Of a stretch of 64,000 nt of DNA, positions 15,714 through 25,543 are shown one piece after another. The notes under the pieces are model-generated. The model did no database searches, was not told the origin of the DNA, and was given only the letters and a program-made list of their open reading frames with translations. Numbering within the stretch: the first letter of the stretch is position 1; every line of letters begins with the position of its first letter. Location of the stretch: positions 434,001 to 498,000 of the forward strand of contig JASMHC010000015.1 of the NCBI GenBank assembly GCA_030750975.1, read 5' to 3'. Source of the stretch: Paracoccaceae bacterium (GTDB taxonomy: Bacteria; Pseudomonadota; Alphaproteobacteria; Rhodobacterales; Rhodobacteraceae). A program made the position numbers and the translations under genes.

Positions 15714-16757
15714 TTATGCTTTCAGCAGGCCGACGATTTCGTACGTCTGGTCCAGGATCGGGGCAGCAATTTCGCGTGCCCTGTCTGACCCTTTGGCCAG
15801 AATGCGATCAATCTCGGCCGGGTCGTCCATCAAGCGGGCCATTTCAGTCGAAATGGGCGCAAGTTTCTCGACCGCCAGTTCCGCCAAGGCTGGCTTGAAT
15901 TTGCCCCAACCTGCACCGGCGTATTCGGCGATCACGGCTTCCGAGGTCTGATCCGACAGGGCCGCGTAGATATCGACAAGGTTGCGGGCCTCGGGGCGGT
16001 CTTTCAGGCCGCCCAGGGTTTCCGGCAAAGGTTCCGGATCGGTCTTGGCCTTTTTGAACTTCTTGGCGATCTTGTCGGCGTCATCGGTCATGTTGATGCG
16101 CTCCATATCGCTTTCGCCCGACTTTGACATTTTGCGGGTGCCGTCGCGCAGGTTCATAATCCGCATGGCGGGGCCTTCGATGACCGGTTCGGCCAGCGGA
16201 AAGAAATCGGTCTTGAAGTCGTGGTTGAACTTCGACGCGATGTCGCGGGTCAGCTCTACATGCTGCTTCTGATCGTCGCCTACGGGAACATGGGTGGCAT
16301 GGTAGAGCAGAATGTCCGCCGCCATCAGCGACGGATAGGCATATAGACCAAGCGAGACTTTTTCCGCGTTCGCCCCAGCCTTGTCCTTGAACTGGGTCAT
16401 CCGGTTCATCCAGCCGACACGGGCAACACAATTGAAAATCCAGCCCAACTCGGCGTGCTGGCTGACCTGAGACTGGTTGAACAGGATCGATTGGCTTGGG
16501 TCGATGCCTGCCGCCATATAGCCCGCCGCCACTTCGCGGGTGGCGGTCTTCAGCTCGGCCGGGTCTTGCCAGACGGTGATCGCGTGAAGATCCACCACGC
16601 AATAGATGCTGGTGAAGTCGGGCGATTGCATGTCGACAAAGCGTTTGATTGCTCCAAGGTAGTTGCCAAGGGTCAAACCGCCCGAAGGTTTGATCCCCGA
16701 AAAAACCCGCTTGGCGAACTTGGCGTCAGAGGATTGCGTTTGGACCGCATCCGTCAT
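15714..16757 (-). CDS. trpS: Tryptophanyl-tRNA synthetase
   Basis: A class I aminoacyl-tRNA synthetase that charges tRNA-Trp. The 347 residues contain the HIGH-like [15 protein letters not shown] near the N-terminus and KMSKS in [12 protein letters not shown]. The tryptophan and dimer segments [21 protein letters not shown] are also present. The start at 16757 follows GGAG and gives [21 protein letters not shown]; the longer reading from 16820 would overlap promoter sequence. It is a single-gene unit with a strong terminator. Confidence 0.96.
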   Translation of the reverse strand: MTDAVQTQSSDAKFAKRVFSGIKPSGGLTLGNYLGAIKRFVDMQSPDFTSIYCVVDLHAITVWQDPAELKTATREVAAGYMAAGIDPSQSILFNQSQVSQHAELGWIFNCVARVGWMNRMTQFKDKAGANAEKVSLGLYAYPSLMAADILLYHATHVPVGDDQKQHVELTRDIASKFNHDFKTDFFPLAEPVIEGPAMRIMNLRDGTRKMSKSGESDMERINMTDDADKIAKKFKKAKTDPEPLPETLGGLKDRPEARNLVDIYAALSDQTSEAVIAEYAGAGWGKFKPALAELAVEKLAPISTEMARLMDDPAEIDRILAKGSDRAREIAAPILDQTYEIVGLLKA

Positions 16758-16834
16758 TTTCGATACTCCGTCTGGATTTATGTGCAGGGGTCGCTTACCC
16801 ATGGGGCCAAGCCCCGTCAAGCAAAGGCCCTGAT

Positions 16835-17521
16835 ATGAGCAGTCCAGAGCATAATAATCCAGTCAATCCCCTGCCACCGGTCGTTGTGGCCCTGTTTCTG
16901 GTGATCGCAGGGATCGAACTGGCCTTCTTTTTGGGTGATCGCGGTATAATCGGCGGTGAAAGCGCGGTCGGCTGGCGGATGGCGGCGATCCAGAAATACG
17001 CCTTTTCTGGTGAAATCATGGATTGGATGGTACGCAACCGCACCTATCCACTGGAACATGTGATCCGCTTTGTCTCATACGGGTTTGTGCATGTGGCCTT
17101 TACCCAGACCTTGTTTGCCAGCGTTTTCCTGCTGGCGCTGGGCAAGGCTGTCGGGGATGAATTTGGCGGACCGGCCACGTTGTTTGTCTATGTCGCCTCA
17201 GGTATCGGCGGAGCCGTTTTCTACTGGCTGATCCTTGACGATTCCTTTCCTCTGATCGGCGCCTATCCCCATGCTTATGGTCTGATCGGGGCGTTTACCT
17301 ACCTGCTTTGGCTGCGGCTTGGGTCATTGGGTGAAAACCAGATGCGGGCCTTTACGTTGATCGGGTTTCTGATGGGTATCCAGCTGGTCTTTGGCGCGAT
17401 ATTCGGGGGGCAGCCGGATTGGGTGGCCGATGTCGGGGGCTTCGCGACCGGGTTTCTGGCGTCGTTTTTCGTCAGTCCGGGTGGATGGCGCCGCATACGT
17501 GCGCGCATCCGCCACGATTAA
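16835..17521 (+). CDS. Rhomboid-family membrane protein, catalytic residues lost
   Basis: A 228-residue polytopic protein with about six membrane helices and the rhomboid layout. The stretch [20 protein letters not shown] corresponds to the H-x-x-x-H-x-x-x-N helix of active enzymes but lacks the Asn. The GxSG motif reads [13 protein letters not shown], so the catalytic Ser is Tyr144. The helix-6 motif reads DVGGFATG, so the catalytic His is Asp199. It should therefore have no protease activity and may act as a membrane chaperone or binding protein, as proposed for other rhomboid pseudoproteases. The stop overlaps that of the convergent murJ by 4 bases. Confidence 0.75.
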   Translation: MSSPEHNNPVNPLPPVVVALFLVIAGIELAFFLGDRGIIGGESAVGWRMAAIQKYAFSGEIMDWMVRNRTYPLEHVIRFVSYGFVHVAFTQTLFASVFLLALGKAVGDEFGGPATLFVYVASGIGGAVFYWLILDDSFPLIGAYPHAYGLIGAFTYLLWLRLGSLGENQMRAFTLIGFLMGIQLVFGAIFGGQPDWVADVGGFATGFLASFFVSPGGWRRIRARIRHD

Positions 17522-19059
17522 CCGCGTTTGAAGGCATTGCGAAGCTCGGACCGGCTGAAGGCGCCAAGGGCGAAGCCGGACCCGAAATAGCTGACCGCCG
17601 CGATGACCACGAGCAAAGCCAGCGCCGCATAGCGCACCGTCGCCGTTTCAAGCCAATCCGCCATTGCCCAGGCCGAGGCAAAAAGCGCCGCCCCCATAAA
17701 CACCGATGCCGCACTGATGCGTAGCAGGCGTTTGCCAAAGCGGGGATCGAAAAAAGCCTCGTCCCCCATGCCGTTGCGTCCGCGTAAAAGCTGCCAAACC
17801 ATGATCCAGCCTGCAACCGTCGTCGCGATAGCCGGGGCGAGCCATCCGAAGAACGGGATGCCTCCGACGGCGATGACGGCGTTGACGATCATGGCCCAAA
17901 GCGCAAAACGGAACGGGCTTTTGGTATCTTCGCGCGAAAAATAGAGCGGTTGCAGGATTTTCTGCATCACAAAGGCCGGCAGGCCGACGGCATAAACCGC
18001 CACGGCCTGCGCCATGGCAAGGCTGTCGGCACGGCTCGTTGCGCCGCGTTCATACAGGACCGAGACCAGCGGAAAGGCAATAACCACCATCGCCACAGCG
18101 GATGGGACGGTCAGCGCCAGCGCCATTTCCCCGGCCCGCGACAGGGCGGTTTTGGCGCCGGTGTGATCTTCGGATTTCAGGCGGCGGGACAGGTCGGGCA
18201 GAAGAACGATGCCGATGGCGATGCCAACCACCCCCAATGGAAGCTGGTACAGACGGTCAGCGGCAAACAGCCAGCCGACGGCCTTGTCGAATTGCGAGGC
18301 CGCCTGCTGACCGACCAGAAGGTTGATCTGCATGACACCACTGGCCAGTGCTGCGGGAACCGCAACAGTGACAAGGTTCTTCATCGCAGGCGTCCAGCGC
18401 GGACGCCCGGGCCTTAGCCGAACACCGGCCCGAACCGCAGCCACCCAGACAAGGGCAAGCTGTGCAACCCCGGCGACGGGAACGGTCCAGACCAGCCAAT
18501 GAACAATGGACCCATTGGTCAGATAACCTGCGATCAAGGCAACAATGACAAAGATGTTCAGAAAAACCGGCGCGGCTGCGGCGGCTTTGAAATGCCCTTT
18601 GGCATTCAGCACACCGGAAAAAAGCGCCGATAGCGACATGAACAGGATATAGGGGAACACGATCCGCCCGAAACCGACGGTCAGGTCAAAGCGTTCATCC
18701 ACGCCAAAGCCCGATGCCGTGGCCCAGACGAATGCGGGCATGAAGATCATTGCCAGCGCCACAAGGATCAACACGCAAAAGGCCAGACCGTTCAATGCGT
18801 CCGAGCCGAACCCGTCCGGATCATCATCGGCTTCCACCCGTTTTGAAAACATCGGCACAAATGCCGCATTAAACGCGCCTTCGGCGAAAAAGCGGCGGAA
18901 CATATTGGGCAGGCGGAAGGCGGCAACAAAGGCATCCAGCAACGGCCCCGGACCGATCAGACCAAGGATCAGAATTTCCCGGGTAAAGCCCAGAACACGG
19001 CTGAGCAATGTCCAGATGCCGACGGTCATCGCGTTCTGGGCCAGACGCGGGGGTTTCAT
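17518..19059 (-). CDS. murJ: Lipid II flippase MurJ (MviN)
   Basis: MurJ flips the peptidoglycan precursor lipid II across the inner membrane. The 513 residues have about 14 membrane helices. Family stretches include TVGIWTLLSRVLGFTREILI at the N-terminus, RRFFAEGAFNAAFVPMFSKR, and QINLLVGQQAAS mid-protein. The gene is third in the leftward group lppC-glnD-murJ, 76 bases after glnD. The arrangement glnD-murJ is one I recall from many alphaproteobacteria. Confidence 0.94.
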   Translation of the reverse strand: MKPPRLAQNAMTVGIWTLLSRVLGFTREILILGLIGPGPLLDAFVAAFRLPNMFRRFFAEGAFNAAFVPMFSKRVEADDDPDGFGSDALNGLAFCVLILVALAMIFMPAFVWATASGFGVDERFDLTVGFGRIVFPYILFMSLSALFSGVLNAKGHFKAAAAAPVFLNIFVIVALIAGYLTNGSIVHWLVWTVPVAGVAQLALVWVAAVRAGVRLRPGRPRWTPAMKNLVTVAVPAALASGVMQINLLVGQQAASQFDKAVGWLFAADRLYQLPLGVVGIAIGIVLLPDLSRRLKSEDHTGAKTALSRAGEMALALTVPSAVAMVVIAFPLVSVLYERGATSRADSLAMAQAVAVYAVGLPAFVMQKILQPLYFSREDTKSPFRFALWAMIVNAVIAVGGIPFFGWLAPAIATTVAGWIMVWQLLRGRNGMGDEAFFDPRFGKRLLRISAASVFMGAALFASAWAMADWLETATVRYAALALLVVIAAVSYFGSGFALGAFSRSELRNAFKRG

Positions 19060-19135
19060 TCCGATGGCTCCGGCGCGAAAATCTCAGCACCCAAGCCGAC
19101 CTTCAGACCGGTCGGCCAAGAATGCCACGGGGTGC

Positions 19136-21919
19136 TCATGCTATCGCCCTTTCGGCACCTTCGGTGATTGCGTCGCGCAGACGTTTCTCGAGCGATTTCT
19201 GTTTGGCTTCCGAATGGAATTTCAGGCCGAACATGTCTTTGACATAAAAGCTGTCCACCACCTGTTCACCATAGGTCGCGATGACCGCGCTTGCGATATA
19301 GACGTTCGAATTCGCCAGGGTGCGGGTCAGATCAAACAGCAGGCCCGGGCGGTCGCGGGTGTCGACCTCGATGATGGTGTAGATGTCCGAGCCTTCATTG
19401 TCGAAGGTGATGGTTGTCGGCACCTTGAAGGCCCGTTCACGTTTCTTGATCTTGTCGCGGCTTTTTATGGCGTCGCGGGTCACGACTTCGCCCGCCAGTG
19501 TCTTGCGGATCATCTGGCTTAGACGGCCCAGCTTGGCCTTTTCATAGGGTTTGCCCTCGGCGTCCTGTATCCAGAAAGCCGCCGTTGCGTATCCGTCTTT
19601 TGATGTAAACGTCCGGGCATCAACCACATTAGCCCCGACAAGGGTCAAGGCCCCGCACATGCGGCTGAATATGCCGGGATGGTCGGCCATGGCAAAGCAG
19701 GCGCGGGTGGCATCGCGGTCATCGTCGGGATGCAGGTCGATGCGGACCTCATCATCGCCGATGTCTTTCAACAATTCGGCGAACACCTTGTGCGCGGTGA
19801 CATGCAAGCCCTGCCAATAGGGCGGATAATGCCGCCCGGTTTCCTTGCGCAGGTCTTTCTTGTCCCAATGGCCAAGCACTTCGCGCAGCTTTTTCTTGGC
19901 TTCCGTACCGCGCTGTTCGCGGTTCAGCGCCTCCATGCCCTGTTCAAGGGCGGTGCGGGTTTGGCCATACAAAGCTCGCAGCAATACGGCTTTCCAGTTG
20001 TTCCAGGTATCCGGCCCGACCCCACGGATATCGCAGACGGTCAACACCGTCAGAAGGTCAAGACGCTCGACCGTCTTTACCACCTTGGCAAAGTCGCGCA
20101 CGGTGCGCGGGTCGGCGATATCGCGCTTCTGGGCCATATCGGACATGACCAGATGATACCGCACCAGCCATTCCACCGTTTCTGATTCCGCCTTGGACAG
20201 GCCAAGACGCGGGGCCACCGCCCGCGCAATCTGCGCCCCGAGGATCGAGTGATCAATGTCGCGGCCCTTGCCGATATCGTGCAGCAACAAAGCCACATAA
20301 AGAATGCGCCGGTTCAGGCTTTTCTTCTCAAGGATCTCGGTCGACAGGGGCAAGTCATCCACTTGCTCGCCGCGTTCGATTTCTGCAAGGTTCTTGATCA
20401 CCTGAATCGTGTGCTCATCAACCGTATAGCTGTGATACATGTTGAATTGCATCATCGCGACAATCGGTTCGAACTCGGGTATAAAGGCGGCCAGCGCGCC
20501 CAGTTCGTTCATGCGGCGCAAGGCCCGCTCGGGGTTGCCGTGCCTGAGCAACAGATCAAGGAATATCCTTGTGGCTTCCTTGTCTGACCGCATCTCGTCA
20601 TCAATCAGGTGCAGGTTGGCGGTCACAAGGCGCATCGCATCAGGGTGCAGCAGAAGTCCGGTGCGCAGTCCCTCTTCGAACAGGCGCAGCAGGTTCAGCT
20701 TGTCTTCCAGAAAGACCGCGTCATCGGCAATGGCCAGTCGGTTGTGGATGATCTTGTAGCCCGCTTTGACCTTCTTGCGCCGACGGAACAAACCGACAAG
20801 CAAGGGTTCCTTCTTTTGCTGAGCGGCCTCAAGCTTGGTCAGGAATATGCGGGTCAATTCACCGACGGCGGTCGCATGGCGGAAATAATCCTGCATGAAA
20901 TGCTCAACCGCGCGGCGGCCGGATTTGTCCTGATACCCCATGCGGCCGGCCACTTCGACCTGAAGGTCGAAGGTCAGCTGGTCCGCGCCGCGTCCGGTCA
21001 GCAAATGCAGGTGGCACCGCACGGCCCAAAGAAATCTTTCGGCCTGAACAAAGGTTTCGAATTCGTCGGCTGAAAATATTCCGGCATCCGCCAAATCGTC
21101 GGTGTCTGCGATGTGATAGATATATTTTGCGATCCAGAACAATGTGTGCAGATCGCGCAATCCGCCTTTGCCTTCTTTCACATTGGGTTCGACCATATAG
21201 CGCTGGCCGCCCTGTTTTCGATGGCGGGTGCTGCGTTCATCCAGTTTGGCTTCGATAAACTCAGGTGCGGTTCCCTTGAACAGATCGGCCCAAAGGCGGT
21301 TGTCGAGTTCTTCGGCAAGGGCTTCGTTCCCCGTGAGGAAGCGCTTTTCCAAAAGGGCGGTCCGGATGGTGAAATCCTCGGCCCCGAGGCGCAGACAATC
21401 GCGAACCGTTCTGCTGGAATGCCCGACCTTCAGGCGCAAATCCCAAAGCATGTAAAGCATGTCCTCGATGACACTTTCGGCCCAGGGAGTGATTTTGTAG
21501 GGGGTCAGAAACAGCAAATCGACATCCGATTTTGGCGCCATCTCGCCGCGCCCATAGCCACCGACGCTGAGAACCGCGATCTTTTCGCCTTCGGTCGGGT
21601 TGGGCAGAGGGTGCAGGTGCTGCGTGGCCAGATTGAAAACCGTTTTGACGATGCAATCGGTCAGCCAGGCATAGGATCGGACTGTGCGGCGGGACGCAAA
21701 GGGGTTGCCTTCAAAGGCTTCGCCAATGGTCTTGTGCCCGGCCTTATGGGCCTTAAGCAACAGCGTCGTCACGGCCTTGCGTAACGCAGGCCCGGCCAAT
21801 TGGTTTTCAACCACTTCCACGCGAATTTGCTCGGAAATGGCGGTTTGATCAAAAATTTCTTCAGCCGGACAAATCAGATTGTCGGTGACCGGGGCGGCGT
21901 GGGGGCGGGCGTTGGCCAA
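19136..21919 (-). CDS. glnD: Bifunctional PII uridylyltransferase/uridylyl-removing enzyme
   Basis: GlnD senses glutamine and modifies or demodifies PII proteins to set nitrogen control. The 927 residues show the nucleotidyltransferase motif VGGYGRGEMAPKSDVDLLF (G-G-x-G-R-x-E, D-x-D), the HD hydrolase domain with LLHDIGKGRDIDHS, and two C-terminal ACT domains (about residues 740-925), the usual glutamine sensors. The length is standard. It starts 2 bases after the lppC stop, so the two are translationally close. Confidence 0.96.
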   Translation of the reverse strand: MANARPHAAPVTDNLICPAEEIFDQTAISEQIRVEVVENQLAGPALRKAVTTLLLKAHKAGHKTIGEAFEGNPFASRRTVRSYAWLTDCIVKTVFNLATQHLHPLPNPTEGEKIAVLSVGGYGRGEMAPKSDVDLLFLTPYKITPWAESVIEDMLYMLWDLRLKVGHSSRTVRDCLRLGAEDFTIRTALLEKRFLTGNEALAEELDNRLWADLFKGTAPEFIEAKLDERSTRHRKQGGQRYMVEPNVKEGKGGLRDLHTLFWIAKYIYHIADTDDLADAGIFSADEFETFVQAERFLWAVRCHLHLLTGRGADQLTFDLQVEVAGRMGYQDKSGRRAVEHFMQDYFRHATAVGELTRIFLTKLEAAQQKKEPLLVGLFRRRKKVKAGYKIIHNRLAIADDAVFLEDKLNLLRLFEEGLRTGLLLHPDAMRLVTANLHLIDDEMRSDKEATRIFLDLLLRHGNPERALRRMNELGALAAFIPEFEPIVAMMQFNMYHSYTVDEHTIQVIKNLAEIERGEQVDDLPLSTEILEKKSLNRRILYVALLLHDIGKGRDIDHSILGAQIARAVAPRLGLSKAESETVEWLVRYHLVMSDMAQKRDIADPRTVRDFAKVVKTVERLDLLTVLTVCDIRGVGPDTWNNWKAVLLRALYGQTRTALEQGMEALNREQRGTEAKKKLREVLGHWDKKDLRKETGRHYPPYWQGLHVTAHKVFAELLKDIGDDEVRIDLHPDDDRDATRACFAMADHPGIFSRMCGALTLVGANVVDARTFTSKDGYATAAFWIQDAEGKPYEKAKLGRLSQMIRKTLAGEVVTRDAIKSRDKIKKRERAFKVPTTITFDNEGSDIYTIIEVDTRDRPGLLFDLTRTLANSNVYIASAVIATYGEQVVDSFYVKDMFGLKFHSEAKQKSLEKRLRDAITEGAERAIA

Positions 21920-21921
21920 TG

Positions 21922-23094
21922 TTACTGAAGCCCCGCAACCGAGAAGAGTTGCGGTGCCGGATCAATGACAACCACCTGTTCGTCAATCACTTCGGCCACG
22001 GCCAAGCCGCGTTCAATCGTGCCGTCGGGCCGCAGACGGAAGACACCATCGACACCCTCGAACCCTTTCAACTGGGTCAACGCTGTGGTCGTCAGCGCGT
22101 CAGCGCCGTTTGAGGAAACCAAGGCGCCGATTGCCGCTATGCCGTCATAGGCCAGGCTGCCGAACCGGTGGGGCTTGTCTCCGTAGGCGATTTCGTAACG
22201 CGCTTCGAATGCGGCGGTCCGGTCGGGATCGGGCAGGGCGAACCAGCCGCCCTGAATGCCCGGAAGCTCGAGCGTTTGCGCCGGAATGTCCCAACGGGTC
22301 AGGCCGATATACTGCACCTCTTCAGGATCGACCCCCGCTTCGGGTAGAAGCTGGCTGAGGAACGGCAGTGCCCCGGCGGTGTTCGAGGTCAGGAAAATGA
22401 CGTTTGACTGGGTTTCCTCGATTGCTTCGCGAACCTGCGGTATCGCGTCGATCACACCTTCCTGTGTCAGCGGATAGCTGATATTGGCCATGACGGTCCC
22501 GCCTGCGGCCAAAGCGGCCTGAGAAACCGCAGACCCGGCGATCCTGCCGGATGTATCGGTTGCGTTCATCAAGGTGATCATATCAAGGCCCTGTCGCGTG
22601 GCAAAACGGGTCAGGCGTTCAGCCGTATTTTCAAAGGTGTGTCCAAGGACAAACACATTGCCGCCCGCAATGGTCGTGTTGTTCGAAAAGGACAGAACAT
22701 TTATCCGGTCATCCGCCACTGCCGCGCCCACGGCCGTTGCGGATGCTGAATAAAGCGGGCCAAGGATGATTTTGGCGCCGCTATCCACTGCCAGTTGCGC
22801 CTGTGCCGCCGCAATATCGGGGTTGGCGGCGGTATCATAGACCCGCAGATCAATCCGCGCACCGTTCAGATCGGCAATGGCCATGCGGGCTGCGTTTTCA
22901 AGGCTTTGCGACAGCAAGGCGTCATTTGGATCCCCTGATCCGATGGGCAAAAGAAGCGCCACAGGCACCGGGGCGCTTGTGTCGATCCTCGGGCCGCTCG
23001 ACGGGGTGTCTTCACAAGCGCTTAGGCCCAGACCAAGGCCGGTCAGGGTGAACACTGTAAACAGCTTGCGGGCAGTCAGGAAACGGGCGAACAT
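21922..23094 (-). CDS. LppC/LpoA-like lipoprotein (penicillin-binding protein activator family)
   Basis: A 390-residue predicted lipoprotein. The signal sequence is MFARFLTARKLFTVFTLTGL followed by the lipobox LSAC; the next residue is Glu, so outer-membrane sorting is plausible. The rest is a type I periplasmic-binding fold: PVALLLPIGSGDPNDA, VDSGAKIILGPLYSASA and VLGHTFENTAERLTRFA. Relatives in the LpoA/LppC family activate peptidoglycan synthases or bind small ligands. The ATG at 23106 is a possible alternative start; the one at 23133 would extend the signal without a ribosome site. It leads the lppC-glnD-murJ group and diverges from rsmI. Confidence 0.8.
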   Translation of the reverse strand: MFARFLTARKLFTVFTLTGLGLGLSACEDTPSSGPRIDTSAPVPVALLLPIGSGDPNDALLSQSLENAARMAIADLNGARIDLRVYDTAANPDIAAAQAQLAVDSGAKIILGPLYSASATAVGAAVADDRINVLSFSNNTTIAGGNVFVLGHTFENTAERLTRFATRQGLDMITLMNATDTSGRIAGSAVSQAALAAGGTVMANISYPLTQEGVIDAIPQVREAIEETQSNVIFLTSNTAGALPFLSQLLPEAGVDPEEVQYIGLTRWDIPAQTLELPGIQGGWFALPDPDRTAAFEARYEIAYGDKPHRFGSLAYDGIAAIGALVSSNGADALTTTALTQLKGFEGVDGVFRLRPDGTIERGLAVAEVIDEQVVVIDPAPQLFSVAGLQ

Positions 23095-23178
23095 CTTGAT
23101 CAACATCCCTTGAGAATTGGCATAGGCCGTCATGCGGCAGGTTCGGGGCGATAATAGCGATGAGAATAGGCGGGTCCA

Positions 23179-24045
23179 GTGGTGAATCATGAAGTGAAAT
23201 CCCTTGCTCCGGGTCTCTATTTCGTTGCGACACCCATCGGGACGGCGCGTGACATCACATTGCGGGCCTTGGATATCCTTGCCTCGGCCGATGTGATCGC
23301 GGCAGAGGATACAAGAAGCCTGAAGCGCCTGATGGAGATACACGGCGTTCCCTTGGGCGACCGGCCGGTTCTTGCCTATCACGATCACAATGGCGACAGG
23401 ATGCGCCCGCGCCTTATGGCTTACTTGTCGGACGGAAAATCGGTGGCCTATGCGTCCGAGGCCGGAACCCCGCTGATCGCAGACCCCGGGTTTGATCTGG
23501 GGCGTCTGGCGCGGGTTGAGGGCTATGCCGTGACCGCCGCACCCGGCCCCTCGGCGGTGATCGACGCTTTGACCATCGCGGGGCTGCCGACAGACCGGTT
23601 CCTGTTCGCGGGTTTTCTGCCCAATGCAAAAAACGCCAGACGCAATGCGATGATCGAGCTTGTGGATATTCCGGCGACATTGGTGTTCTACGAATCGCCA
23701 AAGCGGATCAGCCAGATGCTGGCAGACGCGGCCGAGCTTTTCGGCGGCAACAGGGAGGCGGCCCTATGCCGTGAGTTGACCAAGAAGTTCGAGGAATGCC
23801 TGACCGGCACCCTGTCTGAGTTGGCGCAACACGTTTCAGAGCGGACGTTGAAAGGCGAAATCGTTGTGCTGATTGCCCGCAATACCACGGATGAGGGCGA
23901 TGTCGATATCGAAGCCATGCTGAAATCAGCGCTGGAAACCATGTCGGTCCGTGACGCCAGCGAAGCGGTGGCGCAGGCCAGCGGCGAAAAGAAACGAAAT
24001 ATTTATCAAATGGCCCTTAAGCTTCAGAAAGATTCCAAAACTTGA
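23179..24045 (+). CDS. rsmI: 16S rRNA 2'-O-ribose C1402 methyltransferase RsmI
   Basis: RsmI methylates the ribose of C1402 in the decoding centre of 16S rRNA. The 288 residues show YFVATPIGTARDITLRALDIL, EDTRSLKRLM, the SAM-binding SEAGTPLIADPG and TAAPGPSAVIDALTIAGL, all classic for the family. No ATG precedes the conserved region, so the start is GTG at 23179 (or the next GTG at 23182). It is divergent to lppC with about 85 bases between, and is followed directly by yraN. Confidence 0.95.
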   Translation: MVNHEVKSLAPGLYFVATPIGTARDITLRALDILASADVIAAEDTRSLKRLMEIHGVPLGDRPVLAYHDHNGDRMRPRLMAYLSDGKSVAYASEAGTPLIADPGFDLGRLARVEGYAVTAAPGPSAVIDALTIAGLPTDRFLFAGFLPNAKNARRNAMIELVDIPATLVFYESPKRISQMLADAAELFGGNREAALCRELTKKFEECLTGTLSELAQHVSERTLKGEIVVLIARNTTDEGDVDIEAMLKSALETMSVRDASEAVAQASGEKKRNIYQMALKLQKDSKT

Positions 24046-24053
24046 AGGCCGCC

Positions 24054-24419
24054 ATGCTTGTACAACAACGCGGAAAAACAAATTATCTTGCGGGTCTCGG
24101 GGCGGAAGATTCCGTTGCCCGGGATTATTCGGATCGCGGCTGTCAGGTGATCAGTCAACGGTTTCGTGGCAAAAGGGGCGAAATCGATCTGGTCGTTCAG
24201 GATGGTCCGACCACTGTGTTTGTTGAGGTGAAGAAGGCCAAAACACATGCGGGTGCGGCGCTAAGGGTGACAGGCACCAAGATCAGGCGTCTTTTCATGA
24301 CTGCTGAAGAATACCTTTCGCGCCTGTCCACCGGCATGATGACGGATATGCGGTTTGACGTTGCTCTGGTTGATGAAATGGGGCGTGTGGAAATTCGCGA
24401 AAACGCGCTGATGGCTTGA
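24054..24419 (+). CDS. yraN: YraN/UPF0102 family nuclease-like protein
   Basis: A 121-residue protein of the UPF0102 family with a restriction-endonuclease-like fold. The nuclease-type residues appear in RGKRGEIDLVVQDGPTTVFV followed by EVKKAKTH (E-x-D ... E-V-K). The function is unsettled in the literature I know; a role in DNA processing is usually assumed. The ATG at 24054 is preceded by a weak AGG. A TTG at 24042 overlapping the rsmI stop (TTGA) is an alternative that would add four residues. The neighbour rsmI is a very common partner. Confidence 0.85.
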   Translation: MLVQQRGKTNYLAGLGAEDSVARDYSDRGCQVISQRFRGKRGEIDLVVQDGPTTVFVEVKKAKTHAGAALRVTGTKIRRLFMTAEEYLSRLSTGMMTDMRFDVALVDEMGRVEIRENALMA

Positions 24420-24436
24420 CCTGTTTCGTGACCAGC

Positions 24437-24512
24437 TTGAGACGCGATTTGATAATACAACGCGGGCCGTATCACTAGGCTCCGCACGCTCGGCCCGATT
24501 GTTCCGTCTCAA
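24437..24512 (+). promoter_or_regulatory. Long imperfect hairpin before gshB
   Basis: TTGAGACG (24437-24444) pairs perfectly with CGTCTCAA (24505-24512). Inside, CGGGCCG (24463-24469) pairs with CGGCCCG (24491-24497), and ACAA (24457-24460) with TTGT (24499-24502). It starts 18 bases after yraN and ends 86 bases before gshB. It is not followed by T, so it may be a structured gshB leader or a factor-dependent terminator. Confidence 0.45.
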
Positions 24513-24598
24513 CAAAGTACCGAAACGGTTCCGGCCCCATTGCCTCGGACGGGTCAATACGCCATGTAAGCTTTCAGGCCCTGCCGCAGGAGGTGACG

Positions 24599-25540
24599 AT
24601 GGCTTTGAAAGTAGCGTTTCAGATGGACCCGATCGAGGGTGTGGATATCAACGCCGATAGCAGTTTCCGCATCGCGCTTGAGGCGCAGGAACGTGGACAT
24701 GAGCTGTTTTATTACAGCCCCGACATGCTGGCCTATGACGAGGGCCGGATAACGGCCAGCGGGCACCGGATGGTTTTGCGGCGCGAGCAGGGAAACCATG
24801 TGGATCTTGGACCGCTGGAAACCGTCGATCTGGCCGATTGGGATGTTGTCTGGCTGCGTCAGGACCCGCCTTTTGACATGGGGTATATCACCTCGACCCA
24901 TTTGCTTGACCGGCTGGAGGGCAAGGCGCTCGTGGTTAACAATCCGTTTTGGGTGCGCAACTATCCTGAAAAACTGCTTGTGCTGGATTTCCCCGAACTG
25001 ACGCCACCTACAACGATTGCGCGGGATATCGGCACCATCAAGGCCTTCAAGGAAAAGCATGGCGACATCATCCTGAAACCGCTTTACGGCAATGGCGGCG
25101 CTGGGGTGTTCCGGCTGGATCACAATGACCGGAATCTGACGTCACTGCATGAATTATTCACCGGATTTTCACGCGAACCATTGATCGTGCAAAAATTTCT
25201 GCCCGACGTGTCCAACGGTGACAAACGGGTGATTCTGGTGGATGGCGCACCGGTCGGTGCCATCAATCGCGTTCCGGCCAAGGGGGAAACCCGTTCGAAC
25301 ATGCATGTGGGTGGCCGGCCCGAAAAGATCGGGCTGAGCGAGCGTGATCTTGAGATTTGCGCGGCCATCGGCCCCTTGCTGCGCGAAAAGGGGCAGGTCT
25401 TTGTCGGGATCGACGTGATCGGGGATTACCTGACCGAAATCAACGTGACCTCACCCACTGGCATTCAAGAGCTTGAGCGGTTCGACGGCACCAATGTGGC
25501 CGAAAAGATCTGGCAGGCCATAGAAGCGAAAATCCCATAG
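24599..25540 (+). CDS. gshB: Glutathione synthetase
   Basis: Joins gamma-glutamylcysteine and glycine to make glutathione with ATP. The 313 residues form an ATP-grasp enzyme: QMDPIEGVDINADSSFRIALE at the N-terminus, VWLRQDPPFDMGYI, DIILKPLYGNGGAGVFRL (the glycine-rich ATP loop), and the metal site in EINVTSPTGIQELERFDG. The ATG at 24599 follows a full AGGAGG by 5 bases. It converges on comM with a gap of 3 bases. Confidence 0.96.
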   Translation: MALKVAFQMDPIEGVDINADSSFRIALEAQERGHELFYYSPDMLAYDEGRITASGHRMVLRREQGNHVDLGPLETVDLADWDVVWLRQDPPFDMGYITSTHLLDRLEGKALVVNNPFWVRNYPEKLLVLDFPELTPPTTIARDIGTIKAFKEKHGDIILKPLYGNGGAGVFRLDHNDRNLTSLHELFTGFSREPLIVQKFLPDVSNGDKRVILVDGAPVGAINRVPAKGETRSNMHVGGRPEKIGLSERDLEICAAIGPLLREKGQVFVGIDVIGDYLTEINVTSPTGIQELERFDGTNVAEKIWQAIEAKIP

Positions 25541-25543
25541 CGG

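Noticed and set aside
12425-24512. TTGAGACG/CGTCTCAA arms present in both the importer leader and the gshB leader, suggesting a dispersed repeat family
   Set aside because: The arms are in opposite order and the inner sequences share nothing; an 8-base match is expected by chance in 64 kb.
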